Assembly (NCBI RefSeq): GCF_000478605.2
Contig: NZ_ASHX02000001.1
Coordinates: forward strand, 2,395,895-2,459,894
Reading direction: 5' to 3'
DNA: 64,000 nt
Source of the DNA: Streptomyces thermolilacinus SPC6
GTDB lineage: Bacteria; Actinomycetota; Actinomycetes; Streptomycetales; Streptomycetaceae
Part shown: positions 34,389-43,984 of the stretch, in pieces
How positions within the stretch are numbered: position 1 is the stretch's first letter
How the letters are laid out: the number at the start of each line of letters is the position of its first letter
Position numbers and translations under genes: made by a program
The notes under the pieces: model-generated
The model's input: only the letters and a program-made list of their open reading frames with translations
Told to the model about the DNA's origin: nothing
The model's database searches: none

Positions 34389-36542
34389 TCAGCGCGTTGT
34401 CAGCAGCAGAACGACCCCGAGGGTCACCGCGACGGCGATGGCGGCGACCAGGGCGGCGACCAGCGGCGCGGTGGCGGGCCCGGCCGTCCGACGTGCCCCC
34501 CGTGACCCGCCGCCGGGCGGCGCGTCGTCGGTCGGCGCGGCGTCGGAGGGCGGGGTTCCGTACGGCGCCGCGTCGGGTGGCGGGGTGCCGTAGGGGGAGA
34601 CGGCGGGCGGCGGTGGGCCGTAGGGCGGCGCGTCGGACGCCGGGGCGGTCCCGTAGGGGGACGGGTCGGTGCCGTACGGGGAGGGGACGGCGGGCGCGGG
34701 CCCGTAGGGGGCGGCGTCGGAGGGCCCGTAGGGGGACGCTTCGGAAGGCGCGGTCCCGTAGGGGGACCCGGTGGAGGGCGGCGGGATGTACGGCGCGGCG
34801 TCCTGGGGCGCCGGGCCGATGGGCGGCGTGTCGGACTGTGCAGGGTAGGACCCGGGCGGCGCGTCGGACGGCGCCGCGTAGGGCGTGTCGGACGGCGCCG
34901 GGTAGGGCGCGGGCGGCGGACCGGACGGCGTCCGCGCCCCGTACGGCTCCGGCGGCTCCCCGTACGGCTCCGGGGCGTCGGCAGGCTGTCCGGCGCCCGG
35001 CCGGAGCCGGTCATCGACGGGGACGGCGTCCGGGAGTACGGCGTCCTGCGGCTCGACGCCCGCGGGCGGCGGTACGGGCAGGGTGGGCGCGGCGGGGCCC
35101 CGGTCCGGTACGCCCGCCACCTGCCCGAGCGGCGACACGCCCGGCACGTCGGCCGCCTCGGGCACGTCCGGCACCTCCGTTACGGCGGGCACGTCAGGTA
35201 CGACGGGCGCGGCGGGCACGTCCCGGCGCGCCGGGGCCGACCTGCCGGGCAGCCCCCTGGCCCTGTGCCGGACCCGGTCCCGGGCGCGCGCGGGTGGTAC
35301 GGCGTGGGAGCGCGCCCCGGTCGGCGCGTCGCCCTGCCCCACCTGCGCGCCCGGCGCGGCCTCGTCGGGGCGGTGGTGCGCCGCCGGGGCGTCGCCCGGC
35401 AGCGCGCCCCCGGACACCGCCCCGCCGGGCACCGCCCCGCCGGGCACCGCAGCCGCCGCGCCGACCCCGGATCCGGCCGCGCCCACGCCGCCCGCACCGC
35501 CGCCCGTCACGTACGCGCGCAGCAGCCGTTCCGCCTCCGCGCCGTCGATCCTGCGCGCCGGGTCGCGCTCCAGCAGCCCCCGCACGACGGGCAGCAGCGG
35601 CCCCACCACGGCGGGCGGCCGGATCTCGGCCTCCACGACGGCGTGCAGCACCCCGCCCAGCGAGTCGCGGTGGAACGGCGAGCGGCCCGTCATCACGGCG
35701 CACAGCAGCACGCCCAGCGACCACAGGTCCGCCGCGGGCCCGGCCCGGTTGCCCTGCATCCGCTCCGGCGCGGTGTACTCGGGCGAGCCGACGAACATGC
35801 CCGCCTCGGTCAGCGTGGTCGCCCCGGCCAGCTGCGCGATCCCGAAGTCGGTGAGGACGACGCGCCCGGTGGCCTCCTCGACCAGCACGTTGGCCGGTTT
35901 CAGATCCCGGTGCAGCACCCCGATGGCGTGCGCGGCGCGCAGCGCGGACAGCAGGGCCAGACCGATCCTGGCCGCCTCGCGCGCGTCCACCGGCCCCCGT
36001 ACGGCGATCCGCTCGGCGAGCGACACGCCCTCGACGAACTCCATCACGATGTACGGGACGCCGTCCTCCTCCACCACGTCGTGGACGCACACGATGTGCG
36101 GGTGGTGCACCCGGGCCACCGCGCGCGCCTCCCGAAGCGTGGCGTCCACGGCCGCGTCACCACCACCCGCGCCAGCCCCGCCGCCCCGGCCACCCGCACC
36201 GCCCGACGGCCCGGCGCCACCGCCACCACCCGGGCCACCGCCCGCGCCCCCGGGCACACCGGAGCCGCCCCCCGGCACACCGGAGCCGCCGCCCGCGTCC
36301 ACGTGCAGTTCCTTGACGGCCACCTGACGGCCCAGCAGCTCGTCGTGGGCGCGCCACACGGTGCCCATGCCGCCGCGCCCGAGGCGGGCCTCCAGCCGGT
36401 AGCGGCCCATGATGCGCCGCAGCTCGCGGGAGGCGGGCCCGTACGGCTGCCGCCGCGCCTCCCCGCGCTCCCCCGGCTCGCCCTGCTCCCCGTACTCCCC
36501 CTGGTCCCCCTGCTCCCCCGCTCTCCACCCTCCGACCGACAC
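34389..36542 (-). CDS. Ser/Thr protein kinase with C-terminal membrane anchor and no ectodomain
   Basis: A 717-residue PknB-like kinase. The Gly loop is LGRGGMGTVW (~54-63), the catalytic Lys is in VAVKEL, then HRDLKPAN and LTDFGIAQL; all catalytic residues are intact. A ~50-residue Gly-rich insertion separates the Lys strand from the C helix (LREARAVARV), which is unusual. After the kinase domain comes a long Pro/Ala linker with many PYG and PYGT units, ending in one membrane helix (PLVAALVAAIAVAVTLGVVL) with only three residues beyond. It is therefore tail-anchored, unlike its three neighbours, which have outside domains. The start is GTG at 36542 behind GGAGGAGA, 30 bases after the upstream kinase stop, likely co-transcribed. 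Confidence 0.92.
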   Translation of the reverse strand: MSVGGWRAGEQGDQGEYGEQGEPGERGEARRQPYGPASRELRRIMGRYRLEARLGRGGMGTVWRAHDELLGRQVAVKELHVDAGGGSGVPGGGSGVPGGAGGGPGGGGGAGPSGGAGGRGGGAGAGGGDAAVDATLREARAVARVHHPHIVCVHDVVEEDGVPYIVMEFVEGVSLAERIAVRGPVDAREAARIGLALLSALRAAHAIGVLHRDLKPANVLVEEATGRVVLTDFGIAQLAGATTLTEAGMFVGSPEYTAPERMQGNRAGPAADLWSLGVLLCAVMTGRSPFHRDSLGGVLHAVVEAEIRPPAVVGPLLPVVRGLLERDPARRIDGAEAERLLRAYVTGGGAGGVGAAGSGVGAAAAVPGGAVPGGAVSGGALPGDAPAAHHRPDEAAPGAQVGQGDAPTGARSHAVPPARARDRVRHRARGLPGRSAPARRDVPAAPVVPDVPAVTEVPDVPEAADVPGVSPLGQVAGVPDRGPAAPTLPVPPPAGVEPQDAVLPDAVPVDDRLRPGAGQPADAPEPYGEPPEPYGARTPSGPPPAPYPAPSDTPYAAPSDAPPGSYPAQSDTPPIGPAPQDAAPYIPPPSTGSPYGTAPSEASPYGPSDAAPYGPAPAVPSPYGTDPSPYGTAPASDAPPYGPPPPAVSPYGTPPPDAAPYGTPPSDAAPTDDAPPGGGSRGARRTAGPATAPLVAALVAAIAVAVTLGVVLLLTTR

Positions 36543-36572
36543 GGCCCATCTCCTCCGCTCGCGCCGAGGAGG

Positions 36573-38210
36573 TCACCCCCCGGCGGGTCGCCAGTGGCGC
36601 AGCACGATGTCGAACTGCTCCCGTGTGGTCGCCCAGTCTTCCTCGGGAGACGACATGTACAGCGCGTACTCGGTTCCGTCGTCCGTGTAGTACACCTGAT
36701 CTATCGCGTGGCGCTTACCGGGGTGTGTCCTTTTCTCGTACCAGGTGAACTCCCAGAGACAGGATTCCAGCTGATCACGGAACGTATTCTGGTCGAGTCT
36801 CACCCGGCGGTATTCCGGCAGCCTCTCCCGCAGCGACTTCTCCACATCGAGCATGTGCATGTACGGGTTCTCGAAATCCGGCGAGTCGTCCACGCTGACG
36901 CGAATGCGATGCCTGCCGTTGTCCGGCGTGTAGTCGATCTGGTCGCCGTCCATCTGCCGTTTCCAGCCGACCGGCACGACGAGGCTGAAGCCGAGCGGGT
37001 CCTCGACGCGCTCCCACCCCTCCGGAACGCCGCCGGGGACCGGTGCGGCCGTGGCCCCGGCGGCGGACGGGGAGGGGTCGGCGGCGATGTTCGTGGCGGT
37101 CTGGCCAGGCCTGTCGGCGTACCGCATGACGGCGAACCCGGCGCCCGCGCCGACCGCCGCCGCGAGCAGCACGACCATGGCGGCCCGGCGCCAACGGGCG
37201 CCGCCCGCGCGGACGGTGGTGGCCGGGCCGTGCGGCGCGGCGGGCGACGGGGCGGTGGCCGTGTCGCCGGGCCCCTGGTCGGGCCGGTGGACGATACCGT
37301 CCGCCACCTCCCGGAGCTCCTCGGACGTCACGGAGCGGGTCGGTACGAACGCCTGCGCGGCCGTCGGCGTACGCCCCTCCATCGCCTCCAGCAGCATCCG
37401 TTCCAGCTCGGCGGCGGTGGGCCGGTCGGCGGGGTCCTTGCGGAGCAGGGCGGTGATCACCGGGGCGAGCGGCCCCGCGTGCGCGGCGTCCCCCGCCTCC
37501 TCGGTGACCACGGCCTGCATGGTGCTGATCGGCGACGAGCGGCGGAACGGCGACTCGCCCTGGACCGCCGTGTACAGCGTGGCGCCCAGCGCCCACAGGT
37601 CGGATGCCGGGCCCGGGTCGGCGCCGCGCACCCGCTCGGGGGCCAGATAGTCGATGGAGCCGACCAGTTCGCCGGTCCGGGTGATGGTCGAGTCGCCCTC
37701 GATGGCGGCGATGCCGAAGTCCGTGAGGAGGACGCGCCCGTCGCTGGCCAGCAGCACGTTGCCCGGCTTCACGTCCCGGTGCAGCACCCCCGCCGCGTGC
37801 GCGGCGCTCAGCGCGCCCAGCACGTGCAGCCCGATCCGGGCCGCCTCGCGCGGCGATATCCGGCCATCGGGCGCGGACTTGACCGTGTCGGCGAGGGACG
37901 AGCCGTCCACGTACTGCATGACGATCCACGGCCGGCCGTCGTGTTCCAGCACGTCGTGGACGGTGACGACCGCGGGGTGCGTGATCCGCGCCGCGGCCCG
38001 CGCCTCCTTCTGCGTACGGGCGTGCAGGACGGCCCGGTCCGCCTCGGACACGTACTGGCCCGCCGTCAGCTCCTTGACGGCCACGGTACGGTGGAGCACC
38101 TCGTCGTGGGCCCGCCACACCTTGCCCATCCCGCCCCGGCCGATGGCCTCGCCCAGCCGGTAACGCCCCGCGAGCACCAGCCCCCCGCCCATGCCCTGAG
38201 TCTGTTCCAC
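36573..38210 (-). CDS. Ser/Thr protein kinase with extracellular PsbP/Mog1-like domain
   Basis: A 545-residue kinase. The Gly loop IGRGGMGKVW, VAVKEL, HRDVKPGN and LTDFGIAAI are intact. A single membrane helix lies near residue 325-350 (RRAAMVVLLAAAVGAGAGF). The outside part begins with an Ala/Pro linker, then a ~150-residue domain opening GWERVEDPLGFSLVVPVGWK, similar in pattern to the domains ending the next two genes. Such domains may sense envelope ligands; the ligand is unknown. The GTG at 38210 has GGAGAC upstream. A much longer open frame upstream is the shadow of the next gene. Confidence 0.92.
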   Translation of the reverse strand: MEQTQGMGGGLVLAGRYRLGEAIGRGGMGKVWRAHDEVLHRTVAVKELTAGQYVSEADRAVLHARTQKEARAAARITHPAVVTVHDVLEHDGRPWIVMQYVDGSSLADTVKSAPDGRISPREAARIGLHVLGALSAAHAAGVLHRDVKPGNVLLASDGRVLLTDFGIAAIEGDSTITRTGELVGSIDYLAPERVRGADPGPASDLWALGATLYTAVQGESPFRRSSPISTMQAVVTEEAGDAAHAGPLAPVITALLRKDPADRPTAAELERMLLEAMEGRTPTAAQAFVPTRSVTSEELREVADGIVHRPDQGPGDTATAPSPAAPHGPATTVRAGGARWRRAAMVVLLAAAVGAGAGFAVMRYADRPGQTATNIAADPSPSAAGATAAPVPGGVPEGWERVEDPLGFSLVVPVGWKRQMDGDQIDYTPDNGRHRIRVSVDDSPDFENPYMHMLDVEKSLRERLPEYRRVRLDQNTFRDQLESCLWEFTWYEKRTHPGKRHAIDQVYYTDDGTEYALYMSSPEEDWATTREQFDIVLRHWRPAGG

Positions 38211-38374
38211 GTGTCTCCGCTCAGCCCCGCCACGCCGCTTCGGAGCAAGATTACGGAGGGTGTGCGGCGCGCGGAACCTCAGGGCGGGCACGGAGACCGC
38301 ACCGTGACACGGTGCCCGCCGATTGGCGCGAATTCGCCACTGTCCGTGATCTATTCGAGTGAACCGGCGCGCTG

Positions 38375-41212
38375 TTAGCGCGTCGGGTGGTACGCCTTGG
38401 TGGCCTGTTCGAAGACCTCCGTGACCCGGTCCCGCTCGGTCTCCGGGCCGATGACCTGGACGACGTGGTAGCGGTCGCCGATCAGCAGCGCGCGGTTGCG
38501 CACGTACACCTGGCGGCCGCCCGCGTCCTGCCACGTGAACTGGCCCTCGGCCATGGCCTGTCGGCCGATGTCCACGCGCCGCAGCCCGGTCGCGGTCGCC
38601 CAGGTGGAGTCGCGCCACGGCTGGAGCTCGCGCTCCTTGCTGCGCTGGTACTCCAGCGGGTCGGAGCCGGCCGTGCGGACCGTGTCGCGGCCGGGGACGA
38701 TGATCAGCGTGAAGTCGCCGTCCGAGTAGCGCACCTGCCCGATGTCGTTGATGGGGCTGCGCCGCCAGGTGCGGTCCACGCCGACGCGGAAGCCCTCCGG
38801 GTCGGTGCGGACGACGTACCCGTCCGGGAGCGCGGGCGCGGTGGGCGTCCCGGCGTTGGTGGAGGGCGCCTGGCCGGTCGGCTGCGGGGTCCGCGGCGCG
38901 GGCGCCCCGGCGCCGGTCGGGGTCTGCCCGTGCGGGGTGGTCGCGGTGGGGCGGGCGGTGCCGGTGGGGCGCTGCGACTGGTCCTCGGTACCGGACTTGG
39001 GCATGAACAGCAGGGCGTACGCGACGGCTCCGGCGAGGCCGAGCAGTATCAGCAGCAGGAGGTTGCGCCCGAGGGCGCGCGGGCTGCCGCCGCTGTCGGG
39101 GTGCCGGTCCGTGGCCCGCTTGTGGCGGTGGCGGGCGGGCGCGGCCGGCACCGGTTCGGGGACCGGGGGCATGGCGGCGCGGGCGGAGGTACGGGAGCGG
39201 GCGGTGCGGGTGCGGTCCGTGCGGGTGCGCCGCCTGCGGACCAGGTCGCCGCGGCGGCGGAGGATCGGCAGGCGGGCCGCGTCGGCGGACGGCATGGGCA
39301 CGAGGTGGGCGCCCGCCTCGGGCTCCGGCGCGGAGCGGACGAGGGAGCGCAGCCAGCCGCGCAGCTCCTCGAAGTCGGGCCGCTCGGTGGGGTCCTGGCG
39401 CAGCAGCGACTCGACGACGGGCCGCAGCGGGCCGCACTCCTCGGCGTACGCGGGCGGCTCGGAGCACACCATCTGGACGAGCTCGGCGGCGTTGTCCTCT
39501 GGGTACGGGGCGTGGCCTTCGAGGACGCGGAACAGCAGCGCGCCGAGCGCCCACAGGTCGGTGGCCGGGCCGATGGGCGGGGCGAGCCGCCAGGTGCCGT
39601 ACACGGGCCCCGCCTGCTCGGGCGCCCACCGCTCGGTGACGGCGCCGACGACGGCGATGCGGGCCTGGCGGGCGCGCTCGGCGGCCAGGGGCGTGGTGGG
39701 GCCCCGGTAGACGTCGCCGCCCTGGGCCGGGCCTCCGGTGCCGGGGGCGGGCTCGCGGCGGGGGTGCGGCGTCCGGGCGTCCTGCGGGCCTTGGGGGCTC
39801 TGCGGGTCCCGGGGGCTCTGCGGGGACTGGCGCCGGGAGTCGGCGCGCAGGCCCGCGTGGGCGCCGCCGTACGGGGTGACGTCGCCGTACGGGGAGTTGC
39901 CGCCGCCCGCCGGGACGGGGCCGTCCCGCCACGTACCGGTGAGCAGCGCGCGCGGGACCCGGCCCTGGTCGTCGCCGTCGTCGTCGCCGTGGGCGTGCTC
40001 GTGCTCGTCCCCGTGGGCGTCGTCGGACCCGTAGGGGCTGTGGGGGTCGTACGCGCTGTACGTCCCGTGGCGCGCGGTGCCGTGCGCGCCGCCTGCGTCG
40101 TGGTCGCCGTACGCGTCGCGGCCGTACGCGTCGCGGTCGCCGTACGCGTCGTCGGCGTCGTCCCCGTCCTCGGCGAACCGGTCCGCCGCCTGGGCGACGT
40201 ACTGGGGCTCGTAGCCGCTGGGCAGCGCCGGCGGGCCGGGCGGGAGCGGCGCGGGGGCCATGGCGCGCGGCTCCCCGTAGGGGTCCTCGTACACCTGGTC
40301 GTACGAGTCGTCCTCGTCCCGGCCCTCGTCGTACGTCCGCACGCGCCCGGTGACGATCCGGCCCCCGGCCTCGTCGTCGTACGCGCCGTCACCGCCGTAC
40401 GCGTCGCCGCCCTCGTGGTCGTCGTCGGGCTCGGCGCGCTCGTCCCCGTAGGGCCCACCGTCCCCGTAGGGCCCACCGCCCTCGTAGGGGTCGTCCTCCC
40501 CGTAGGGGGCGCCCTCCCCGTAAGGGCCGCCGTCCGCGTCCGCGTCCGCGTACGGGACGTCCGCCTCGTCCGGGAGCGGCACCGGCGCGTAACCGCACAG
40601 GGCCTCCTCGGCGGCACCGGCGGCGAGGCCGCTGAGGACCACCCGGCCGTCGTCGCAGACCAGGACCGTTCGGGCGGTGATGTTGCGGTGCGTCCAGCCG
40701 TGGGCGTGCAGCGCGCGCAGCGCCGTGACCACGTCATTGGCGATCTCGGCGGCGCGGTACGGGCTGAGCGGCTCGTCGCGGACGAGGGCGGCCAGCGGCC
40801 GGGCGGCGACCAGTTCGCTGACGATCCACAGCGAGCCGCCCTCGGTGAAGACGTCGAAGACCTGGTCGAGACGCGGGTGGTCGGGGATGCGGGCGACGGC
40901 CTGCACGGCCTCGACGGCGCGCTGGACGGCCGGGTCGGCGGTCGCGCGGGCGGCGGCGCGCCTCGGGGAGTGCCCGTAGGGGCGGCCGTACTCGTCGTCC
41001 GCGTCGAGGACCTCGGCGTCCACGGTCTCCGGCAGGGGCAGTTGCCGGACCATGACCTCCTGGCCGCTGTACGTGTCGAAGGCGCGCGTCCCGACCGGCC
41101 CGTACGCCCCGGCGTGCCCGGCCTCGTCCCCGTAGCCGTGCCCGTCCTCGCCGTCGGGGAGGAGGGGCAGGCGATAGCGGTCGGCGAGCACCCTTCCCGC
41201 GTAGTCGTCCAC
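38375..41212 (-). CDS. Membrane pseudokinase with ~330-residue acidic/PYG insertion
   Basis: A 945-residue protein with a kinase-like fold but dead catalytic motifs. No Gly loop follows RYRLPLL, the catalytic Lys is Arg56 (VMVRQL), HRD reads HRN (175-177), and DFG reads SGL (194-196). The C-lobe landmarks WAPEQ and DLWALGALLF survive. Between them sits an insertion of ~330 residues rich in Asp, Gly, Tyr and PYG/AYG units. A basic Arg/Thr stretch precedes a membrane helix (NLLLLILLGLAGAVAYALLF), then a Thr/Pro linker and a ~150-residue outside domain (GYVVRTDPEGFRVGVDRTWR). It is probably a scaffold or regulator of the neighbouring active kinases. The ATG at 41212 opens MDDYAGRVLADRY. Confidence 0.88.
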   Translation of the reverse strand: MDDYAGRVLADRYRLPLLPDGEDGHGYGDEAGHAGAYGPVGTRAFDTYSGQEVMVRQLPLPETVDAEVLDADDEYGRPYGHSPRRAAARATADPAVQRAVEAVQAVARIPDHPRLDQVFDVFTEGGSLWIVSELVAARPLAALVRDEPLSPYRAAEIANDVVTALRALHAHGWTHRNITARTVLVCDDGRVVLSGLAAGAAEEALCGYAPVPLPDEADVPYADADADGGPYGEGAPYGEDDPYEGGGPYGDGGPYGDERAEPDDDHEGGDAYGGDGAYDDEAGGRIVTGRVRTYDEGRDEDDSYDQVYEDPYGEPRAMAPAPLPPGPPALPSGYEPQYVAQAADRFAEDGDDADDAYGDRDAYGRDAYGDHDAGGAHGTARHGTYSAYDPHSPYGSDDAHGDEHEHAHGDDDGDDQGRVPRALLTGTWRDGPVPAGGGNSPYGDVTPYGGAHAGLRADSRRQSPQSPRDPQSPQGPQDARTPHPRREPAPGTGGPAQGGDVYRGPTTPLAAERARQARIAVVGAVTERWAPEQAGPVYGTWRLAPPIGPATDLWALGALLFRVLEGHAPYPEDNAAELVQMVCSEPPAYAEECGPLRPVVESLLRQDPTERPDFEELRGWLRSLVRSAPEPEAGAHLVPMPSADAARLPILRRRGDLVRRRRTRTDRTRTARSRTSARAAMPPVPEPVPAAPARHRHKRATDRHPDSGGSPRALGRNLLLLILLGLAGAVAYALLFMPKSGTEDQSQRPTGTARPTATTPHGQTPTGAGAPAPRTPQPTGQAPSTNAGTPTAPALPDGYVVRTDPEGFRVGVDRTWRRSPINDIGQVRYSDGDFTLIIVPGRDTVRTAGSDPLEYQRSKERELQPWRDSTWATATGLRRVDIGRQAMAEGQFTWQDAGGRQVYVRNRALLIGDRYHVVQVIGPETERDRVTEVFEQATKAYHPTR

Positions 41213-41358
41213 GACGCCTCCCCAGCAGCGCGCTGTCCCCCCGGCTCCGCCGTTCGCACCGATGCGTACGGAGCCGTCGATCCTGGTCCTTGCCTGTGCA
41301 GTTACCCGTTCGCTTCAGCTTCGTACGGCCCGCGCGCTCTCACGATACGTGCCGAGGC

Positions 41359-43827
41359 TCAGTCCGTGGGGCGGAACGTCGCGAACGCGGTGTTCCGCAG
41401 CTGAGTGCACTCCGGGCCGTTCCACTCCGTGGACTTGCACGAGATCATGATCGCGTAGCCGTGCTTGGCGTCCACCTTGAAGCCCCGGTTGAGCACCCAC
41501 ACGCGCGTGCCGCCCTGGTTCCGCTCGAACTGCCAGTCGGCGACGGTCGGGTAGCGGTTGTACGAGACGGGCTTGATGCCGTGGTGCTTGTAGCCGTTGC
41601 TGCTCGCGGCGACCGCGCCCATGGCGGCGGTCCACGCGGCGGCCGCGTCGCCGCCGGGGCTGTCGGTGTAGTCGACCTGTACGCGCGGGAAGCCGCCGGA
41701 GGCACTGAAGATGCCGCCGGAGCCACGGCCCGCGACGCCCGTCATGCGGAAGTCGGCGGGCATGGCCATGGAGAAGTGGAAACGCTTGTTCGTGACCGTC
41801 TTGTACCCGGCGGGGAGCGCGGGCTTGCCGCCCGTGCCGGTGCCGGGCGCGGCGGACGGCGTGGTGCCGGTGCCGCTCGTACCGGCCGTTCCCCCGGATT
41901 CGCCGGCGCCCGCGGACTGGCCGCCGTCCTGCTGCTGACCGGTCTCGCCGTCCGGGCCCGGGCCTTCGCCGCTGCCGCCGGTGGCGCCTTCGGCGGAGCC
42001 GCCGGTGGTGGCGCCCGCCGACGCGGCCTTGTCGCCGCCCTGGGTGCCGCCGCCCTTGGCGGTCGTGTCGTCGTTGCCGCCGAGGGTGAACGCGAGGACG
42101 GTGGCGATGACCGCGAGGACGGCCACGACCGCGATGGTGACCAGCGTGCGGCGGGGCACCACGTCGGTGATCGAAGCCCGTACGGGCGCGGGCGGGCCGG
42201 AACGCTCGGGCTTGGTCTGCCGGGTGGCGGCGGCCGTCGCGGCGGCGTTCCGCACGGAGCGCAGGGCGCCCCGCAGCCGCTCGGCCGCCGGGTCCGCGGC
42301 CGGGGCGGCGCCGGACCGCGACGCGGCGCCGGTGGCGGGGGTGGCGGCGGGGCCCGGCGGCGGTACCGGCGGAAGCGGCACGACCCGGGTGGCCTCCGGG
42401 GACGGCTCGGGCACCGCCGGGGCGGCCGCGGTCACCGCCAGGACCTCGTTGAGCAGCTTCCGCGCGCCCGCGTCGTCCAGGCGCTGCGCCGGGTCCTTGG
42501 CGAGCAGCCCGTAGATGACCTTGTCGAGCGGCCCGGCGTTCTTCGGCGGGTCCAGCTGCTCGGTCATCACGGCCGTGAGGGTCGCTATGGCGGAGCCCTT
42601 GTCGTACGGCGGGTGGCCCTCCACGCACGCGTAGAGCAGGCCGCCGAGGGACCACATGTCGGCTGCGGGGCCGGGGCGCTGGCCGCGGGCCCGCTCGGGC
42701 GAGATGTAGGAGGGCGCGCCGACGAGCATGCCGGTCGAGGTGATGGACGGGTCGCCCTCGACCTGGGCGATGCCGAAGTCGGTGAGGACGACGCGGCCGT
42801 CGTCGGAGATGAGGACGTTCGACGGCTTCACGTCTCGGTGCAGGATGCCCTGGCGGTGCGCGGCGCGCAGCACGTCGAGGATGGCGAGGCCCACCTCGGC
42901 CGCGCGGTGCGGGGTGAGCGTGCCGTCCTCGCGGATGACGTCGGCGAGGGAGCGGCCCTCGATGAGCTCCATGACGATCCAGGGGCGGTCGTCCTCGTCC
43001 ACCACGTCGTAGACCGTCACGGCGCTGTTGTTGCGGATGCGGGCGATGGCCTTGGCCTCGCGCAGCGTCCGGGTGATGAGGCGTCGCTTCTCGTCCTCGT
43101 CGATGGCGTTGGGGAAGCGCAGTTCCTTGACGGCGACGGTCCGGCCGAGGGTCTCGTCCACGGCGCGCCACACGGTGCCCATGCCGCCGCGCCCGAGGAC
43201 GACCCCGAGGCGGTAACGCCCCGCCAGCAGCCGTCCTTCGGTGGTCACATGGGCGGCGACGGGCTTCTTCACCATGTCGGCCCTGGCGGCCCCGGCCGTC
43301 GACGCGTCGCCGCTCGCGGCGGTCTTGACGGCGGGCGTCTTCGCGGAGGCGGCGGCCGGGGGCTCGTCCGCCGGAGCGGACTCCTCGCGTGTCGCGGCGT
43401 CCTCGCGTGTCGCGGCGTCCTCGCGGCCCGCGCCCGTCAGCGGTGTGTCCTTGGGGGCAGCGGCCTCCGGGGACGCGTCCTCCGGCTTCGTGCGTGCGGC
43501 GTCCACGGAGGCGGTACCGGAGGCGCTCCCTCCGGGGACGTCCTTCACCCCGTCACCCTTCACACCGTCACCGGCCTGCGAGCCGTCCGTACCCGCGGCC
43601 GTCCCCGCGTCCTCGCCTGTGTCCGGACCGGCGTCCGCGCGGACATCCGCACGGGCGTCGGCGCCGGTGTCCGTACCGGCGTTGTCCGTCCCCGCGTCGT
43701 CCTTGGAAGCCGCGGCCTGACCGGCCTCGTCACCCTTCACCGTCGCACCCTTCGAGGTCGTGCCCTCGCCGTCGGCGCCCCGCTGAGGTTGCCGCGCCGC
43801 GTCCCGCGACTGCTCCGCTCCCGACAT
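41359..43827 (-). CDS. Ser/Thr protein kinase with long N-terminal extension and ectodomain
   Basis: An 822-residue kinase. Residues 1-~215 are disordered Ala/Asp/Gly/Thr/Lys-rich sequence with short repeats (GTDTGADARADVRADAG, REDAATREDAATREE). The kinase domain has LGRGGMGTVW, VAVKEL, HRDVKPSN and LTDFGIAQV. One membrane helix (TIAVVAVLAVIATVLAFTLG) leads to a Gly/Ser/Thr linker and a ~150-residue outside domain (GYKTVTNKRFHFSMAMPADF) with two cysteines in ISCKSTEWNGPEC. The start is ATG at 43827 with AGAGGGGAC upstream; it is the promoter-proximal gene of the kinase array. Kinase targets are unknown. Confidence 0.92.
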   Translation of the reverse strand: MSGAEQSRDAARQPQRGADGEGTTSKGATVKGDEAGQAAASKDDAGTDNAGTDTGADARADVRADAGPDTGEDAGTAAGTDGSQAGDGVKGDGVKDVPGGSASGTASVDAARTKPEDASPEAAAPKDTPLTGAGREDAATREDAATREESAPADEPPAAASAKTPAVKTAASGDASTAGAARADMVKKPVAAHVTTEGRLLAGRYRLGVVLGRGGMGTVWRAVDETLGRTVAVKELRFPNAIDEDEKRRLITRTLREAKAIARIRNNSAVTVYDVVDEDDRPWIVMELIEGRSLADVIREDGTLTPHRAAEVGLAILDVLRAAHRQGILHRDVKPSNVLISDDGRVVLTDFGIAQVEGDPSITSTGMLVGAPSYISPERARGQRPGPAADMWSLGGLLYACVEGHPPYDKGSAIATLTAVMTEQLDPPKNAGPLDKVIYGLLAKDPAQRLDDAGARKLLNEVLAVTAAAPAVPEPSPEATRVVPLPPVPPPGPAATPATGAASRSGAAPAADPAAERLRGALRSVRNAAATAAATRQTKPERSGPPAPVRASITDVVPRRTLVTIAVVAVLAVIATVLAFTLGGNDDTTAKGGGTQGGDKAASAGATTGGSAEGATGGSGEGPGPDGETGQQQDGGQSAGAGESGGTAGTSGTGTTPSAAPGTGTGGKPALPAGYKTVTNKRFHFSMAMPADFRMTGVAGRGSGGIFSASGGFPRVQVDYTDSPGGDAAAAWTAAMGAVAASSNGYKHHGIKPVSYNRYPTVADWQFERNQGGTRVWVLNRGFKVDAKHGYAIMISCKSTEWNGPECTQLRNTAFATFRPTD

Positions 43828-43984
43828 GCGTCCCCTCTGCGATCCTGTTCCTCGCCCGCGCCTGCCGCGTCCGCGCGATGCGGTAACCCGCCCTGGTGGA
43901 GCCTTCATTGTCCCTCACTCCGGGACCGGTGGTGGTGCCGGGTCCGGCGTCCGCGAGGATGACGGTGAGGGAGGGTGCCGCGCG

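Noticed and set aside
36573..39932. 1119-codon open frame covering kinase and upstream DNA
   Set aside because: Only the part from 38210 is kinase; the rest is the Arg/Pro-rich shadow of the pseudokinase gene on the same strand in another frame.
41641..41670. TGTCGGTG inside the kinase gene as another damage promoter
   Set aside because: Intragenic, and the sequence 8 bases on is CTGTAC, not TAnnnT.
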